A DNA stretch of 64,000 bases from Burkholderia sp. 9120 (GTDB taxonomy: Bacteria > Pseudomonadota > Gammaproteobacteria > Burkholderiales > Burkholderiaceae), in assembly GCF_000745015.1 (NCBI RefSeq), contig NZ_JQNA01000001.1, positions 1,674,001 through 1,738,000 of the forward strand, in the 5' to 3' direction. Below, piece by piece: positions 8,998-18,699 of this stretch (its first letter is position 1; every line of letters starts with the position of its first letter). The translations under genes were made by a program, and so were the position numbers. Below the pieces are notes generated by a model. That model was not told where the DNA came from. It did not search any database and saw nothing but the letters and a program-made list of their open reading frames with translations.

Positions 8998-10164
8998 TTA
9001 AGCCCGCTGCGCCACCGCCGAACCCGGCGCATCCCTCCGCGCGGCAAACCACGTCAACAGCAACGCCACCACACTGACCGCAGCCGCGACCCACGGCAAC
9101 GTATCCAGCGAATGCCCGTGGTTGATCACCAACCCACCCAGCCACGCGCCGCCGGCATTGCCCACATTGAACGCGCCGATATTCAACGTCGACGCCAGAT
9201 TCGGCGCCGCGGCCGCCTTCTCGACCACCCGCATCTGCAACGGCGGCACCGTCGCGAACGCCGCGATACCCCACACGAAGATCGTGATCGCCGCCGCCAC
9301 CTGCGAGTGACTGGTGCGCGCGAAAATCGCCATCACCACCGCGAGCGCAACCAGAATACCCATCAGCGAAGGCATCAGCGCGCGATCCGCGAGCTTGCCG
9401 CCCACCGTGTTGCCGATCGTGAGCCCCACACCGAACAGCACCAGAATCAACGTCACGCCGCGCGGCGAGAAACCGCTCACCTGCTCGAGAATCGGCGCGA
9501 TATAAGTGAACACCACGAACACGCCGCCGAAGCCGAGCACGGTCATCGCGAGCGCGGTCCAGACCTGCGGGTCCTTCAGCACGCGCACTTCATGACCAAG
9601 ACCGACCGGACCAGCGTCGTGACGATTCGGCACCAGCAGCGACACGCCTGCCAGCGACAGCACGCCGAACACGCTGACAATCCAGAACGCCGCGCGCCAG
9701 CCGAATTCCTGACCGACGAAAGTGCCGAACGGCACGCCGAGCACGTTCGCGAGCGTCAAGCCGGTGAACATCAGCGCGATCGCGCTGGCCCGCTTTTCAG
9801 CCGGCACCAGCGAGGCCGCCACCACCGCGCCGATCCCGAAGAACGAGCCATGCGCGAACGAGGTCACGACCCGCGCGATCATCAGCACGGAATAGCTGGA
9901 CGCGATCGCGCACAGCGTATTGCCGACGATGAACACGCCCATCAGCAGTTGCAGCGCGAGCTTGCGCGGCATCTTGCTGGTGACGACCGCCAGCAGCGGC
10001 GCGCCGACCGCGACGCCGAGCGCATAGCCGCTCACCAGCAAACCCGCCGACGGAATCGAGACAGACAGATCGCGCGCGACGTCGGGCAGCAAGCCCATGA
10101 TGACGAATTCGGTCGTACCGATCGCGAATGCGCTAATGGCTAGCGCGAGTAATGGAATGGGCAT
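8998..10164 (-). CDS. MFS transporter (AraJ/drug-efflux type)
   Basis: A 388-residue inner-membrane protein with 12 predicted membrane spans. It starts MPIPLLALAISAFAIGTTEFV followed by IMGLLPDVARDLSVSIPSAG, the signature opening of the arabinose-efflux/YdhP group of the DHA1 family. The conserved loop 2-3 region (LAVVTSKMPRKLAL) and motif C-like GFGGVFVVF segments are present. Substrate is unknown; relatives export sugars, drugs or purine analogues. It lies 18 bp after the VOC gene on the same strand, so the two are probably co-transcribed and controlled by the divergent LysR regulator. Confidence 0.9.
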   Translation of the reverse strand: MPIPLLALAISAFAIGTTEFVIMGLLPDVARDLSVSIPSAGLLVSGYALGVAVGAPLLAVVTSKMPRKLALQLLMGVFIVGNTLCAIASSYSVLMIARVVTSFAHGSFFGIGAVVAASLVPAEKRASAIALMFTGLTLANVLGVPFGTFVGQEFGWRAAFWIVSVFGVLSLAGVSLLVPNRHDAGPVGLGHEVRVLKDPQVWTALAMTVLGFGGVFVVFTYIAPILEQVSGFSPRGVTLILVLFGVGLTIGNTVGGKLADRALMPSLMGILVALAVVMAIFARTSHSQVAAAITIFVWGIAAFATVPPLQMRVVEKAAAAPNLASTLNIGAFNVGNAGGAWLGGLVINHGHSLDTLPWVAAAVSVVALLLTWFAARRDAPGSAVAQRA

Positions 10165-10182
10165 TTTTTAAGACTCCATGAA

Positions 10183-10584
10183 TCAAGATTGAGCGTGCTG
10201 CAGCGCCGTCACGAATTCGATGACGACGCCCGGCGCGAGCGCCACGAAGAGCTGCAGTTCGGCTGGTTGCGGTCCCATCTGCGGCACCTGCGCGCTTTGG
10301 TAATCCACGCCAGTGGCGTGCAGACGCCCGAGCAACGCCTGCCACTCGGCGGCGCTCTCCAGCCGGAACGCGATGTGGTCGATACGCGGCGCCGCTCGGC
10401 CGGTCACGGCGGGCACCGTCGCGTCGATCAGATGGATCACCGGCCGGCCGTCGTTCGCGTACAGCCAGTAGCCGTCGACCGAAAAAGGCGGACGCGCGCC
10501 GTCGACCAGGCCCACGACGTCGACGAAAAAACGTCGGGCAGTGTTGAGGTCGGCGGTGACGATCGTTGCGTGATCGAGTTGCAT
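10183..10584 (-). CDS. VOC-family (glyoxalase/dioxygenase-like) protein
   Basis: A 133-residue single-domain protein of the vicinal oxygen chelate fold. The start is LDHATIVTADLNTARRFFVDV then VGLVDGARP, and the second half has PRIDHIAFRLESAAEWQALLG and a C-terminal VVIEFVTAL. His4, a mid-protein His and the terminal Glu are candidate metal ligands. Relatives include glyoxalase I, fosfomycin resistance proteins and extradiol dioxygenases; the true substrate cannot be told. It sits between the LysR promoter and the MFS gene, so it may modify what the exporter moves. Confidence 0.85.
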   Translation of the reverse strand: MQLDHATIVTADLNTARRFFVDVVGLVDGARPPFSVDGYWLYANDGRPVIHLIDATVPAVTGRAAPRIDHIAFRLESAAEWQALLGRLHATGVDYQSAQVPQMGPQPAELQLFVALAPGVVIEFVTALQHAQS

Positions 10585-10650
10585 GGTGTGAACGCCTCAG
10601 CGCAAGGCATTAGGGTTTTCGAGGAGTGGATTGTCGGCGCTGAGCGACGG

Positions 10651-10686
10651 TTTGATAATTGGCGTAGCATTTGAAGCATTATCAAA
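10651..10686. promoter_or_regulatory. Putative LysR operator in the VOC/LysR divergent promoter
   Basis: TTTGATAAT (10651-10659) and ATTATCAAA (10678-10686) are perfect 9-bp inverted arms with 18 bp between. They lie about 20 bp before the LysR start and about 70 bp before the VOC start, in the position expected for a regulator that represses itself and activates the divergent pair. Confidence 0.5.
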
Positions 10687-10706
10687 TTATTTTTGAAAGC
10701 CACGCG

Positions 10707-11690
10707 ATGGATAACCTCGGTGACATCCGCCTCTTCGTCGAAGCGGCGCAGCAGGGCAGCCTGTCGGCGGCGGGCCGCAAGATGGGTTTGACGCCGGCCG
10801 CCGCGAGCGCGCGCCTCGCCAAACTGGAAGCCGGGCTGAAAGCGCGCTTGTTCGAGCGCACCACCCGCCAGCTCCGGCTCACCGACGAAGGCCGCCTCTA
10901 CCTGAACTGTTGCCGCCAGGCGCTGCAATCGCTCGACGACGCCGAAGCCGCGCTGCAAGCGGGCCAGGGCGTGGTGCGCGGCAAGGTGCGCATTTCGGCG
11001 ACGTCGGATTTCGGCCGCAATCTGCTGATGCACTGGCTCGACGAGTTCAACGCGCTTTACCCGGAGGTGACGTTCGCGCTGACGCTGTCCGATTCGCTGT
11101 CGAATCTGGTACAGGAAGACATCGATCTGGCGATCCGCTTCGGCGTGCCGCAAGACAGTTCGCTGGTGGCCCGTAAACTGGCGCCGAACCGGCGCGTGCT
11201 ATGCGCGTCGCCGGATTACATCGCGCGCAAGGGCGAACCGAAAGATCCGCTCGATCTGGCCCATTTCGACTGCATCGTGCTGGGCACCGCGACCGGCCTC
11301 GCGAACGAATGGCGCTTCACGCGCGGCGACGAAACGCAGCACTACACGGTGCCGTTCGAAACTGCCCGCGAGACCAACGACGGCGCCGTCGCCCGCGAAT
11401 GGGCGCTGCGCGGCTACGGCATCGTGATCAAGTCGATGTGGGACGTGGAAGCGGATCTGCGCGCCGACGGCCTGAAAGTGCTGCTGCCCGACTGGCGCTA
11501 TCCCGACGCGCCGCTGCACGCGCTCTACCACCGCAACCGCTTCATGGCGCCGCGCGTGCGCGTGCTGCTGGATTTCCTGAGCGAGCGCTTCGCGCAGGTC
11601 TCGGGCGAACTGGAAAGCCTGCTGGGCTTGCCGCCGGAGCGGCCGCGCGGCAACGCGGGCGCGGAAAGCCCGGCCGTTGAAGGGCTATAA
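10707..11690 (+). CDS. LysR-family transcriptional regulator
   Basis: A 327-residue regulator. The winged helix-turn-helix lies at residues 1-60 ([20 protein letters not shown] then [21 protein letters not shown]), followed by a linker helix and a substrate-binding domain of the periplasmic-binding-protein fold ([21 protein letters not shown]). It belongs to the DsdC/CrgA-like branch. I took ATG 10707, where the HTH begins, rather than an upstream in-frame TTG. It is divergent from the VOC-MFS pair across a 9-bp inverted repeat and is their likely regulator. Confidence 0.92.
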   Translation: MDNLGDIRLFVEAAQQGSLSAAGRKMGLTPAAASARLAKLEAGLKARLFERTTRQLRLTDEGRLYLNCCRQALQSLDDAEAALQAGQGVVRGKVRISATSDFGRNLLMHWLDEFNALYPEVTFALTLSDSLSNLVQEDIDLAIRFGVPQDSSLVARKLAPNRRVLCASPDYIARKGEPKDPLDLAHFDCIVLGTATGLANEWRFTRGDETQHYTVPFETARETNDGAVAREWALRGYGIVIKSMWDVEADLRADGLKVLLPDWRYPDAPLHALYHRNRFMAPRVRVLLDFLSERFAQVSGELESLLGLPPERPRGNAGAESPAVEGL

Positions 11691-11785
11691 TATTGAGTTA
11701 CGCAGCGCCTTGCCTGCCTGTTCTGCCCCCCACTCCACCTTTTAAAAGACGCCCCCAGGTTAACCACTGCGACCGGCGAAAATCG

Positions 11786-13159
11786 ATGACCAAGAAAGTT
11801 TATGTAAAGACGTATGGCTGCCAGATGAACGAGTACGACTCCGACAAGATGGTCGACGTACTCGGCGCGGCTGAAGGCCTCGTCAAGACCGACACGCCGG
11901 AAGATGCCGACGTGATTCTGTTCAACACCTGCTCGGTGCGCGAAAAAGCGCAGGAGAAAGTCTTCTCCGAACTCGGCCGCGTGCGCGAGTTGAAGGAAGC
12001 GAACCCGAATCTGATCATCGGCGTGGGCGGTTGCGTGGCAAGCCAGGAAGGCGCCTCGATCGTGGCGCGCGCCCCTTACGTGGATCTGGTGTTCGGTCCG
12101 CAAACGCTGCACCGTCTGCCGCAAATGATCGACAAGCGCCGTGAAACTGGCCGCGCGCAAGTCGACATCTCGTTCCCGGAAATCGAAAAGTTCGATCACC
12201 TGCCGCCGGCGCGCGTCGACGGTCCGAGCGCGTTCGTGTCGATCATGGAAGGCTGCAGCAAGTACTGCAGTTACTGCGTCGTGCCGTACACGCGCGGCGA
12301 AGAAGTGTCGCGTCCGCTCGACGACGTGCTGACCGAAATCGCCGGCCTCGCCGACCAGGGCGTGCGTGAAGTCACGCTGCTCGGCCAGAACGTCAACGCG
12401 TACCGTGCCGGCATCACGCTCGGCTCGACCGAAATCGCCGACTTCGCGCAACTGATCGAATACGTCGCCGATATTCCGGGCATCGAACGGATTCGCTACA
12501 CCACGTCGCATCCGAAGGAATTCACGCAGCGCCTGATCGACACCTACGCGAAGGTGCCGAAGCTCGTCAGCCATTTGCATCTGCCGGTGCAGCACGGCTC
12601 CGACCGCGTTCTGATGGCCATGAAGCGCGGCTACACGGTGCTCGAATACAAATCGGTGATCCGCAAGCTGCGCGCGATCCGCCCTGACCTGTCGCTGTCC
12701 ACCGACATGATCGTCGGCTTCCCCGGCGAGACCGAAGAAGACTTCGACAAGATGATGGCGCTCGTGCACGAGATGCAATACGACACCAGCTTCACGTTCA
12801 TCTACAGCCCGCGTCCCGGCACGCCCGCCGCGAATCTGCACGACGACACGCCGCGCGAAGTGAAGCTCAAGCGCCTGCAACATCTGCAGGCTACGATCGA
12901 AGAAAACGTGCAGCGCATCAGCGATTCGATGGTCGGCAAGATCGAGCGCATTCTGGTCGAACGCCCGGCGCGCAAGGACCCGAACGAACTCGCGGGCCGC
13001 ACCGAAAACAACCGGGTGGTGAATTTTCCGGCGCCGGTTGCGTCGCACGCGCGACTGATCGGCCAGATGGTGGACGTGAAAATCGTCCATGCGTACCCCC
13101 ATTCGCTACGTGGCGAACTGGTGCTGGTGCATGACGACGCGCCCGCCACGACCCACTGA
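11786..13159 (+). CDS. miaB: tRNA-2-methylthio-N6-dimethylallyladenosine synthase
   Basis: A 457-residue radical-SAM methylthiotransferase that converts i6A37 to ms2i6A37 in tRNAs reading UNN codons. The N-terminal UPF0004 domain has the three auxiliary-cluster cysteines ([35 protein letters not shown]). The radical-SAM CxxxCxxC is in [23 protein letters not shown] domain closes the protein ([20 protein letters not shown]). I chose ATG 11786, where homology begins. It heads the miaB-phoH-ybeY-chaC-corC-lnt block. Confidence 0.97.
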   Translation: MTKKVYVKTYGCQMNEYDSDKMVDVLGAAEGLVKTDTPEDADVILFNTCSVREKAQEKVFSELGRVRELKEANPNLIIGVGGCVASQEGASIVARAPYVDLVFGPQTLHRLPQMIDKRRETGRAQVDISFPEIEKFDHLPPARVDGPSAFVSIMEGCSKYCSYCVVPYTRGEEVSRPLDDVLTEIAGLADQGVREVTLLGQNVNAYRAGITLGSTEIADFAQLIEYVADIPGIERIRYTTSHPKEFTQRLIDTYAKVPKLVSHLHLPVQHGSDRVLMAMKRGYTVLEYKSVIRKLRAIRPDLSLSTDMIVGFPGETEEDFDKMMALVHEMQYDTSFTFIYSPRPGTPAANLHDDTPREVKLKRLQHLQATIEENVQRISDSMVGKIERILVERPARKDPNELAGRTENNRVVNFPAPVASHARLIGQMVDVKIVHAYPHSLRGELVLVHDDAPATTH

Positions 13160-13235
13160 GCGACAGTAAATAACCCGCTGCGCGAACCGCGCCGCCCACT
13201 CCGCGTATCGAAACCGACAGGATCGAACCACCGCC

Positions 13236-14318
13236 TTGAAGACCACTCAGCAGCATCTGGAATTCACCGCACCGCGCGACGACAACGCGCGGCTCGCCAA
13301 CCTCTGCGGACCGCTCGACGAAAACCTGCGGCAGATCGAGCAGGCGCTCGACGTCACGCTGCAACGCCGGGGCCACCGCATCACGATTCGCGGACGTGGC
13401 GCGAAACTCGCGCTTACCGCGCTTGAAAACTTCTACGAGAAGGCGCGCGCGCCGCTGTCGATCGACGACATCCAGCTCGCGCTCATCGAGGTGCGTCATC
13501 CGGCGCGGCATCGGCCGAACGGCAACGGTAGCGGCACGAACGGCGACGAAGCGGGCGATCCGCGTTTCCCGGGCAATCCCGACCATCCGTTCGACCAGCC
13601 CGCAGACGGCGCCGAAGACGACCTCGAAGCGCTCGGCCCGAAGCTGTACACGCGGCGCGCGGATCTGCGCGGCCGCACGCCGGCGCAGCGCGAGTATCTG
13701 AAGCAGATCATCGCCCACGACGTCACCTTCGGCATCGGTCCGGCCGGCACCGGCAAGACCTACCTCGCGGTGGCCTGCGCGGTGGACGCGCTCGAACGCG
13801 ATCAGGTCAAACGCATCGTGCTGACGCGGCCGGCCGTGGAAGCGGGCGAGCGTCTGGGCTTCCTGCCGGGCGATCTGGCGCAGAAGGTCGACCCGTATCT
13901 GCGGCCGTTGTACGACGCGCTGTACGACCTGCTCGGCTTCGACAAAACCGCCAAGATGTTCGAGCGGCAGATGATCGAAATCGCGCCGCTCGCGTACATG
14001 CGCGGCCGTACGCTGAACCACGCGTTCATCATCCTCGACGAGGCGCAGAACACCACGCCCGAACAGATGAAGATGTTCCTCACGCGGATCGGCTTCGGCT
14101 CGAAGGCCGTGGTGACCGGCGACACGACCCAGGTCGATTTGCCGCGCGGCCACAAGAGCGGGCTGAACGAAGCGCAACAGGTGCTGTCGGACGTCCGCGG
14201 CATCGCAATGACGCGCTTTACCAGCGCGGACGTGGTGCGGCATCCGCTGGTCGCGCGGATTGTGGAGGCGTACGATGCGCATTCGCAGAAAACTGCCGGT
14301 CCGGCGGATTCGCGTTGA
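13236..14318 (+). CDS. PhoH-like ATPase (YbeZ)
   Basis: A 360-residue cytoplasmic P-loop ATPase of the PhoH/YbeZ family, thought to act with YbeY in rRNA processing. Walker A is [11 protein letters not shown] near residue 170 and Walker B is [19 protein letters not shown] near 268. The N-terminal part is a KH-like region ([15 protein letters not shown]), followed by a Gly/Asn/Asp-rich linker around residues 90-125. The start is a TTG at 13236 with AGGATCG upstream. The stop overlaps the open frame that leads into ybeY. Confidence 0.92.
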   Translation: MKTTQQHLEFTAPRDDNARLANLCGPLDENLRQIEQALDVTLQRRGHRITIRGRGAKLALTALENFYEKARAPLSIDDIQLALIEVRHPARHRPNGNGSGTNGDEAGDPRFPGNPDHPFDQPADGAEDDLEALGPKLYTRRADLRGRTPAQREYLKQIIAHDVTFGIGPAGTGKTYLAVACAVDALERDQVKRIVLTRPAVEAGERLGFLPGDLAQKVDPYLRPLYDALYDLLGFDKTAKMFERQMIEIAPLAYMRGRTLNHAFIILDEAQNTTPEQMKMFLTRIGFGSKAVVTGDTTQVDLPRGHKSGLNEAQQVLSDVRGIAMTRFTSADVVRHPLVARIVEAYDAHSQKTAGPADSR

Positions 14319-14389
14319 TTCGCGCTGAACTGCATTGTTCTGAGTTGTTCTTTTATGCCGCTGCAAAAACCGCAATACATCCAATCAGC

Positions 14390-14851
14390 ATGAGTCGCGC
14401 CCCGAAACTGACGTTGAATCTGCAATTCCCCGCCGCCAAGACCTGGCCGGAACACAAGGCGCTGCTGCCACGCGCCACGGTGGCCGGCTGGATCAAGGCG
14501 GCGCTGTTCGCGGACGGCGAGCTGACGGTGCGCTTTGTCGACGCCGAAGAAGGCCGCACGCTGAACCGCAGCTATCGCGGCAAGGATTACTCGACCAATG
14601 TGTTGACCTTCGCCTATGCCGAAACGGAAGACGATCCGGTCACGGGCGACCTGATCCTGTGCTGTCCGGTGGTGGAAAAAGAAGCCGCCGAACAGGGCAA
14701 GCCGCTGCTCGCGCACTACGCACATCTGCTGGTACACGGCACGCTGCACGCGCAGGGTTACGACCACGAAGTCGAAGAAGAAGCCGAGGAAATGGAAGCG
14801 ATCGAAACCGAGATTCTCGGCAAGCTCGGCTTTCCGGATCCTTACCTGTAG
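14390..14851 (+). CDS. ybeY: Endoribonuclease / rRNA maturation factor YbeY
   Basis: A 153-residue metal-dependent single-strand RNase needed for 16S rRNA 3'-end maturation and 70S quality control. The zinc motif H-x3-H-x5-H is visible in [12 protein letters not shown] near residue 120, and the catalytic-site Arg lies in the upstream [13 protein letters not shown] block. The frame is open from 14315, but ATG 14390 matches the family start. It follows phoH by 71 bp and precedes chaC by 31 bp, so the genes are likely co-transcribed. Confidence 0.95.
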   Translation: MSRAPKLTLNLQFPAAKTWPEHKALLPRATVAGWIKAALFADGELTVRFVDAEEGRTLNRSYRGKDYSTNVLTFAYAETEDDPVTGDLILCCPVVEKEAAEQGKPLLAHYAHLLVHGTLHAQGYDHEVEEEAEEMEAIETEILGKLGFPDPYL

Positions 14852-14882
14852 CCACCCCATTTAATCTCGCCGAAAGCACGCC

Positions 14883-15593
14883 GTGAGTACCTCATCCCCT
14901 GAAGCCGCGACCCGCACACCCTGCCCGGATTACCCGCCGGCGCTCGGCGAATCGAGGCTGCTGACGGACGAGGAATTGCGCGCGTCGCTCGAGTGCACAT
15001 TGCGCGACTGGGACCGGAAGAGCGATCTATGGCTGTTCGGCTATGGCTCGCTGATCTGGAATCCCGGCCTGCCCACTGCCGAAGCCAGCCGCTCGAAAGT
15101 GCACGGCTATCACCGCGGACTGTATTTGTGGTCGCGCGTGAATCGCGGCACGCCCGAGCAACCGGGCCTCGTGCTCGCGCTCGATCGCGGCGGCTCGTGC
15201 ACCGGCATCGCGTTTCGCGTCGCGGCTGACGGCGCGATGCCGCATCTGGAAGCCTTGTGGCGCCGCGAAATGGCCATGGGCTCGTACCGCCCGGCGTGGC
15301 TGCCGTGCGTACTCGCCGACGGCCGGCGCGTCGACGCGCTGGCGTTCGTGATGCGCCGCGACGTGGCGAGCTACACCGGCAAACTGCGCGACGACGTCGT
15401 CAAGACCGTGTTCGGCTGCGCGTGCGGCCGCTACGGCACCACGCTCGATTACGTCAGCCGCACTGTCGACGCATTGCGCGAAAGCGGCATGCCGGATCGC
15501 GCGCTCGAAGCGCTGCTGGAACGCTGCCGCGAAGAAAGCCGCGAAGCCGGCCCCGATGCCGATCGCCCGGACAGCGCCGGCCGGCGGGCGTAG
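14883..15593 (+). CDS. chaC: Glutathione-specific gamma-glutamylcyclotransferase (ChaC family)
   Basis: A 236-residue enzyme that cleaves glutathione to 5-oxoproline and Cys-Gly. The substrate-binding loop YGSLIWNPG lies near residue 55, and ChaC blocks follow: KVHGYHRGLYLWSRVNRGTPE, LALDRGGSCTGIAFRV and the glutamate-bearing EALWRREMAMGSYRPAWLPC. The start is GTG at 14883. It lies between ybeY and corC, which are adjacent in Escherichia coli, so a glutathione-degrading enzyme has entered the rRNA/envelope operon. The 278 bases after it (15594-15871) hold no gene and no clear terminator. Confidence 0.92.
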   Translation: MSTSSPEAATRTPCPDYPPALGESRLLTDEELRASLECTLRDWDRKSDLWLFGYGSLIWNPGLPTAEASRSKVHGYHRGLYLWSRVNRGTPEQPGLVLALDRGGSCTGIAFRVAADGAMPHLEALWRREMAMGSYRPAWLPCVLADGRRVDALAFVMRRDVASYTGKLRDDVVKTVFGCACGRYGTTLDYVSRTVDALRESGMPDRALEALLERCREESREAGPDADRPDSAGRRA

Positions 15594-15871
15594 TCAGCGC
15601 CAGTGCCCTGCCGCACATCATCTAATCCGCTAGCAACGGCCGCCATGGCGTCGCGCATGTCGGCCATCACGTGTACTTTTTTGCTTCAAAACGCCGTTGT
15701 TCGCGTAATCAGTTAGGATTGACCCACTCGCGCCCTTGCGGCGCAGTGCGTTTACCGCGCCTCACCCCTGCTTCACTCTTCGCCCGGCCCGGCGGGACAC
15801 GGTCCTGCCATGTGCCTGGTGTATCCTTAATGCTCTGCAACAGCGCGCCCAGACTCGCCGGGCGCACTACC

Positions 15872-16765
15872 ATGAACGACACGTATCCCAGTCGACGCCA
15901 ACTCGACAAACCGCAAGAAAAGCGCTCACTCCTCGAGCGTTTTACCGACTTCATCTCGCCCGAGCCCGACTCGCGCGCAGAACTTCTGGAAATCCTGCAG
16001 GACGCGCACGAGCGCAACCTGATCGACGCCGACTCGCTGTCGATGATCGAAGGGGTCTTCCAGGTCTCCGAGCTTAGCGCCCGCGACATCATGGTGCCGC
16101 GCGCTCAAATGGACGCGATCAACATCGCGGACAGTCCCGCCGAATTCATCCCCTACGTGCTGGAAAAGGCGCACTCGCGCTATCCGGTGTTCGAGGGCAA
16201 TCGCGACAACATCATCGGCGTGCTGCTGGCGAAAGACCTGCTGCGCTATTACGCCGAAGAAGAGTTCGACGTGCGCGGCATGCTGCGCCCCGCCGTGTTC
16301 ATTCCCGAATCGAAGCGCCTGAACGTGCTGCTGCACGACTTCCGCGTGAATCGCAATCACCTCGCGGTGGTGGTCGACGAATACGGCGGCGTGGCCGGCC
16401 TGATCACGATCGAAGACGTGCTGGAACAGATCGTCGGCGATATCGAAGACGAATATGACTTCGACGAGGAAAGCGGCAACATCATCGCGTCGCCGGACGG
16501 ACGTTTCCGCGTGCGTGCGCTGACCGAGATCGAGCAGTTCAACGAAGCCTTCGGCACGGATTACCCGGACGACGAAGTCGATACGATCGGCGGACTCGTC
16601 ACGCATCATTTCGGCCGCGTGCCGCATCGCGGCGAGAAGGTTCGCCTCGACGATCTGATCTTCGAGATTCTGCGCGGCGACGCCCGCCAGATCCACATGC
16701 TGCTGGTGCGCCGCGATCCGCTGGCCGGCCAGCGCGAGCGCGAAGCGCAGCACGTGCAGACCTGA
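15872..16765 (+). CDS. corC: HlyC/CorC family CBS-domain transporter-associated protein
   Basis: A 297-residue cytoplasmic protein with two CBS domains (about residues 65-185, including VPRAQMDAINIADSPAEFIP and VVDEYGGVAGLITIEDVLEQ) and a C-terminal CorC/HlyC domain (about 205-285, GRFRVRALTEIEQFNEAFG). It is the YbeX ortholog, linked to Mg/Co handling and to ribosome biogenesis. The start ATG at 15872 (MNDTYPSR) fits the family. An upstream open frame extends from 15671 but is not convincing. It precedes lnt by 61 bp. Confidence 0.94.
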   Translation: MNDTYPSRRQLDKPQEKRSLLERFTDFISPEPDSRAELLEILQDAHERNLIDADSLSMIEGVFQVSELSARDIMVPRAQMDAINIADSPAEFIPYVLEKAHSRYPVFEGNRDNIIGVLLAKDLLRYYAEEEFDVRGMLRPAVFIPESKRLNVLLHDFRVNRNHLAVVVDEYGGVAGLITIEDVLEQIVGDIEDEYDFDEESGNIIASPDGRFRVRALTEIEQFNEAFGTDYPDDEVDTIGGLVTHHFGRVPHRGEKVRLDDLIFEILRGDARQIHMLLVRRDPLAGQREREAQHVQT

Positions 16766-16826
16766 GCTTAGCCCTCACGGGCTCGCTTTCTTCGCTTCCT
16801 CAACACCTCACGCCGACCGCGCAACA

Positions 16827-18572
16827 ATGGCCGACCCGATAACTTCCCGTTCGCGCCGCGGCGTGAGCGCTTCTGCCGCTCAAGACGTCCGCGGCCGCGC
16901 GCTGCCCCGCTGGCATTACCTCGTTGCCGTCGTCGCCGGCGCAGCCAATACGCTTTCATTCGCGCCGACGCCGCATGGCGGCTGGCTCGAACTCGCGATC
17001 TTCGCGTTTTACTTCGCGTGGCTCACGCGCAGCACCGGCTGGAAAAGCGCGGCCCTCACGGGCGGCGCGTTCGGCTTCGGCAACTTCGTCAGCGGCGTGT
17101 GGTGGCTGTACGTCAGCATGCATTTCTACGGCGGCATGAGCGCGCCGCTCGCTGGCGCGGCCGTCGTGCTGTTTTCGTTGTATCTGGCGATTTATCCGGC
17201 ATTCGCCGCTGCGCTGTGGTCGTTCTGCGCCGGTCATGCGCGCAACGGCGCGGCGGATGACCGCACGCCGTTCTCGCCGACCTGGCATGGCGCGCTGGCG
17301 TTCGCGAGCGCGTGGGCGATCGGCGAATGGCTGCGCGGCACGGTGTTCACCGGCTTTCCGTGGCTCGCGAGCGGTTATGCACAAGTAGATGGCCCGTTCG
17401 CCGGCTTTGCACCGGTGGCGGGTGTGTATGGCGTGGGCTGGGTACTAGCGCTGGTGGCCGCACTGATCGTGCAGGCGCTGATGCAATTGACGGCTTTGCG
17501 CCAGGCGAGCGGGAGCGCTGCCGGTGGTGTCGGCGATGTCGGCGGCAATAACCGGAACACCGCTGACGGCGGCCAACCAAACGGCAAACCCGGCGGCGTC
17601 CGCGCCGCCCTGCCCGGCGTCATCGCGCTGGCGCTGATCGCGGCCGGTCTGCTGCTGCCGCTCGCGCAATGGACGGTCCCCGCCAACGCGCCACTGACCG
17701 TGCGTCTCCTGCAAGGCAACGTCAAACAGGAGATGAAGTTCGAAGAATCCGGCATGCGCGCCGCGATCGACATGTATCAGCAAATGATCACGTCGAAGCC
17801 CGCCGATCTGATCGTCACGCCGGAAACGGCGATTCCGGTTTTCATCCAGCAATTGCCGGCGCCGTTCGCGTCGGCAGTGCGCCGTTTTTCGGACTCGACC
17901 GGCAGCGCCATCCTGTTCGGCGCACTCGGCGGCACGGTCACGCCGGAAGGCCAGTTGACCGACTATACGAACAGCCTGTTCGGCGTCACGCCCGGTTCCC
18001 GCGACGTGTACCGCTACGACAAACACCACCTCGTGCCGTTCGGCGAGTTCGTGCCGTGGGGCTTCCGCTGGTTCGTCAATCTGATGAACATTCCGCTCGG
18101 CGATTTCTTCCGCGGCGCGCCGGTGCAGAAGCCGTTCATGGTGCACAACCAGCCGGTCTCGGTCGACATCTGCTACGAAGACATCTTCGGTGAAGAGATT
18201 GCCCGCAGCATTCGCGAAAGCGACACGCCGGCCGGCGTGCTGGTGAACTCGACCAACCTTGCCTGGTTCGGCGACACGATCGCGCTGGACCAGCATCTGC
18301 AGATCGCGCGCATGCGTTCACTGGAAACCGGCCGGCCGATGCTGCGCGCCACCAACACCGGCATGACCGCCGCGATCGATGCGAACGGCAAAGTGCTCGG
18401 CCGCCTCAAGCCGTTCACGATCGGCTCGCTCGACGTGACGGTGCAAGGCACGTCCGGCAGCACGCCGTATGTGACGAGCGGCAATAACACGGTGCTGGCG
18501 GTGTCGTTGCTGCTGCTGGCATTTGGATTTGCATTTGGGCCGGGCATTACCCGACGCCGTAAAACGTCCTAA
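16827..18572 (+). CDS. lnt: Apolipoprotein N-acyltransferase
   Basis: A 581-residue inner-membrane enzyme that adds the third acyl chain to lipoprotein N-terminal cysteines. Several hydrophobic spans precede a periplasmic nitrilase domain with the catalytic triad Glu333 (VTPETAIP), Lys399 (YDKHHLVPFGE) and Cys449 (DICYEDIFGEE), spaced almost as in E. coli. It is about 60 residues longer than usual, largely from a Gly/Asn/Ala-rich insert at about residues 225-260 before the nitrilase domain. It is the last gene of the miaB-lnt block; a terminator follows at 18648. Confidence 0.96.
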   Translation: MADPITSRSRRGVSASAAQDVRGRALPRWHYLVAVVAGAANTLSFAPTPHGGWLELAIFAFYFAWLTRSTGWKSAALTGGAFGFGNFVSGVWWLYVSMHFYGGMSAPLAGAAVVLFSLYLAIYPAFAAALWSFCAGHARNGAADDRTPFSPTWHGALAFASAWAIGEWLRGTVFTGFPWLASGYAQVDGPFAGFAPVAGVYGVGWVLALVAALIVQALMQLTALRQASGSAAGGVGDVGGNNRNTADGGQPNGKPGGVRAALPGVIALALIAAGLLLPLAQWTVPANAPLTVRLLQGNVKQEMKFEESGMRAAIDMYQQMITSKPADLIVTPETAIPVFIQQLPAPFASAVRRFSDSTGSAILFGALGGTVTPEGQLTDYTNSLFGVTPGSRDVYRYDKHHLVPFGEFVPWGFRWFVNLMNIPLGDFFRGAPVQKPFMVHNQPVSVDICYEDIFGEEIARSIRESDTPAGVLVNSTNLAWFGDTIALDQHLQIARMRSLETGRPMLRATNTGMTAAIDANGKVLGRLKPFTIGSLDVTVQGTSGSTPYVTSGNNTVLAVSLLLLAFGFAFGPGITRRRKTS

Positions 18573-18647
18573 AACGCCTTACCCGGCGATGATGTTTAAA
18601 GCCATGCGATTAGATTGATCACCGCACAAAACATAACGCCCGGAAAC

Positions 18648-18686
18648 AAAAACGCGCGCTGCTGGCATTCCAGAGCGCGCGTTTTT
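18648..18686. terminator. Bidirectional terminator between lnt and the M48 protease gene
   Basis: AAAAACGCGCGCT (18648-18660) and AGCGCGCGTTTTT (18674-18686) form a 13-bp perfect stem with a 13-nt loop. The A and T runs let it end both lnt and the converging protease gene. Confidence 0.85.
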
Positions 18687-18699
18687 CATTCATGGGCTG

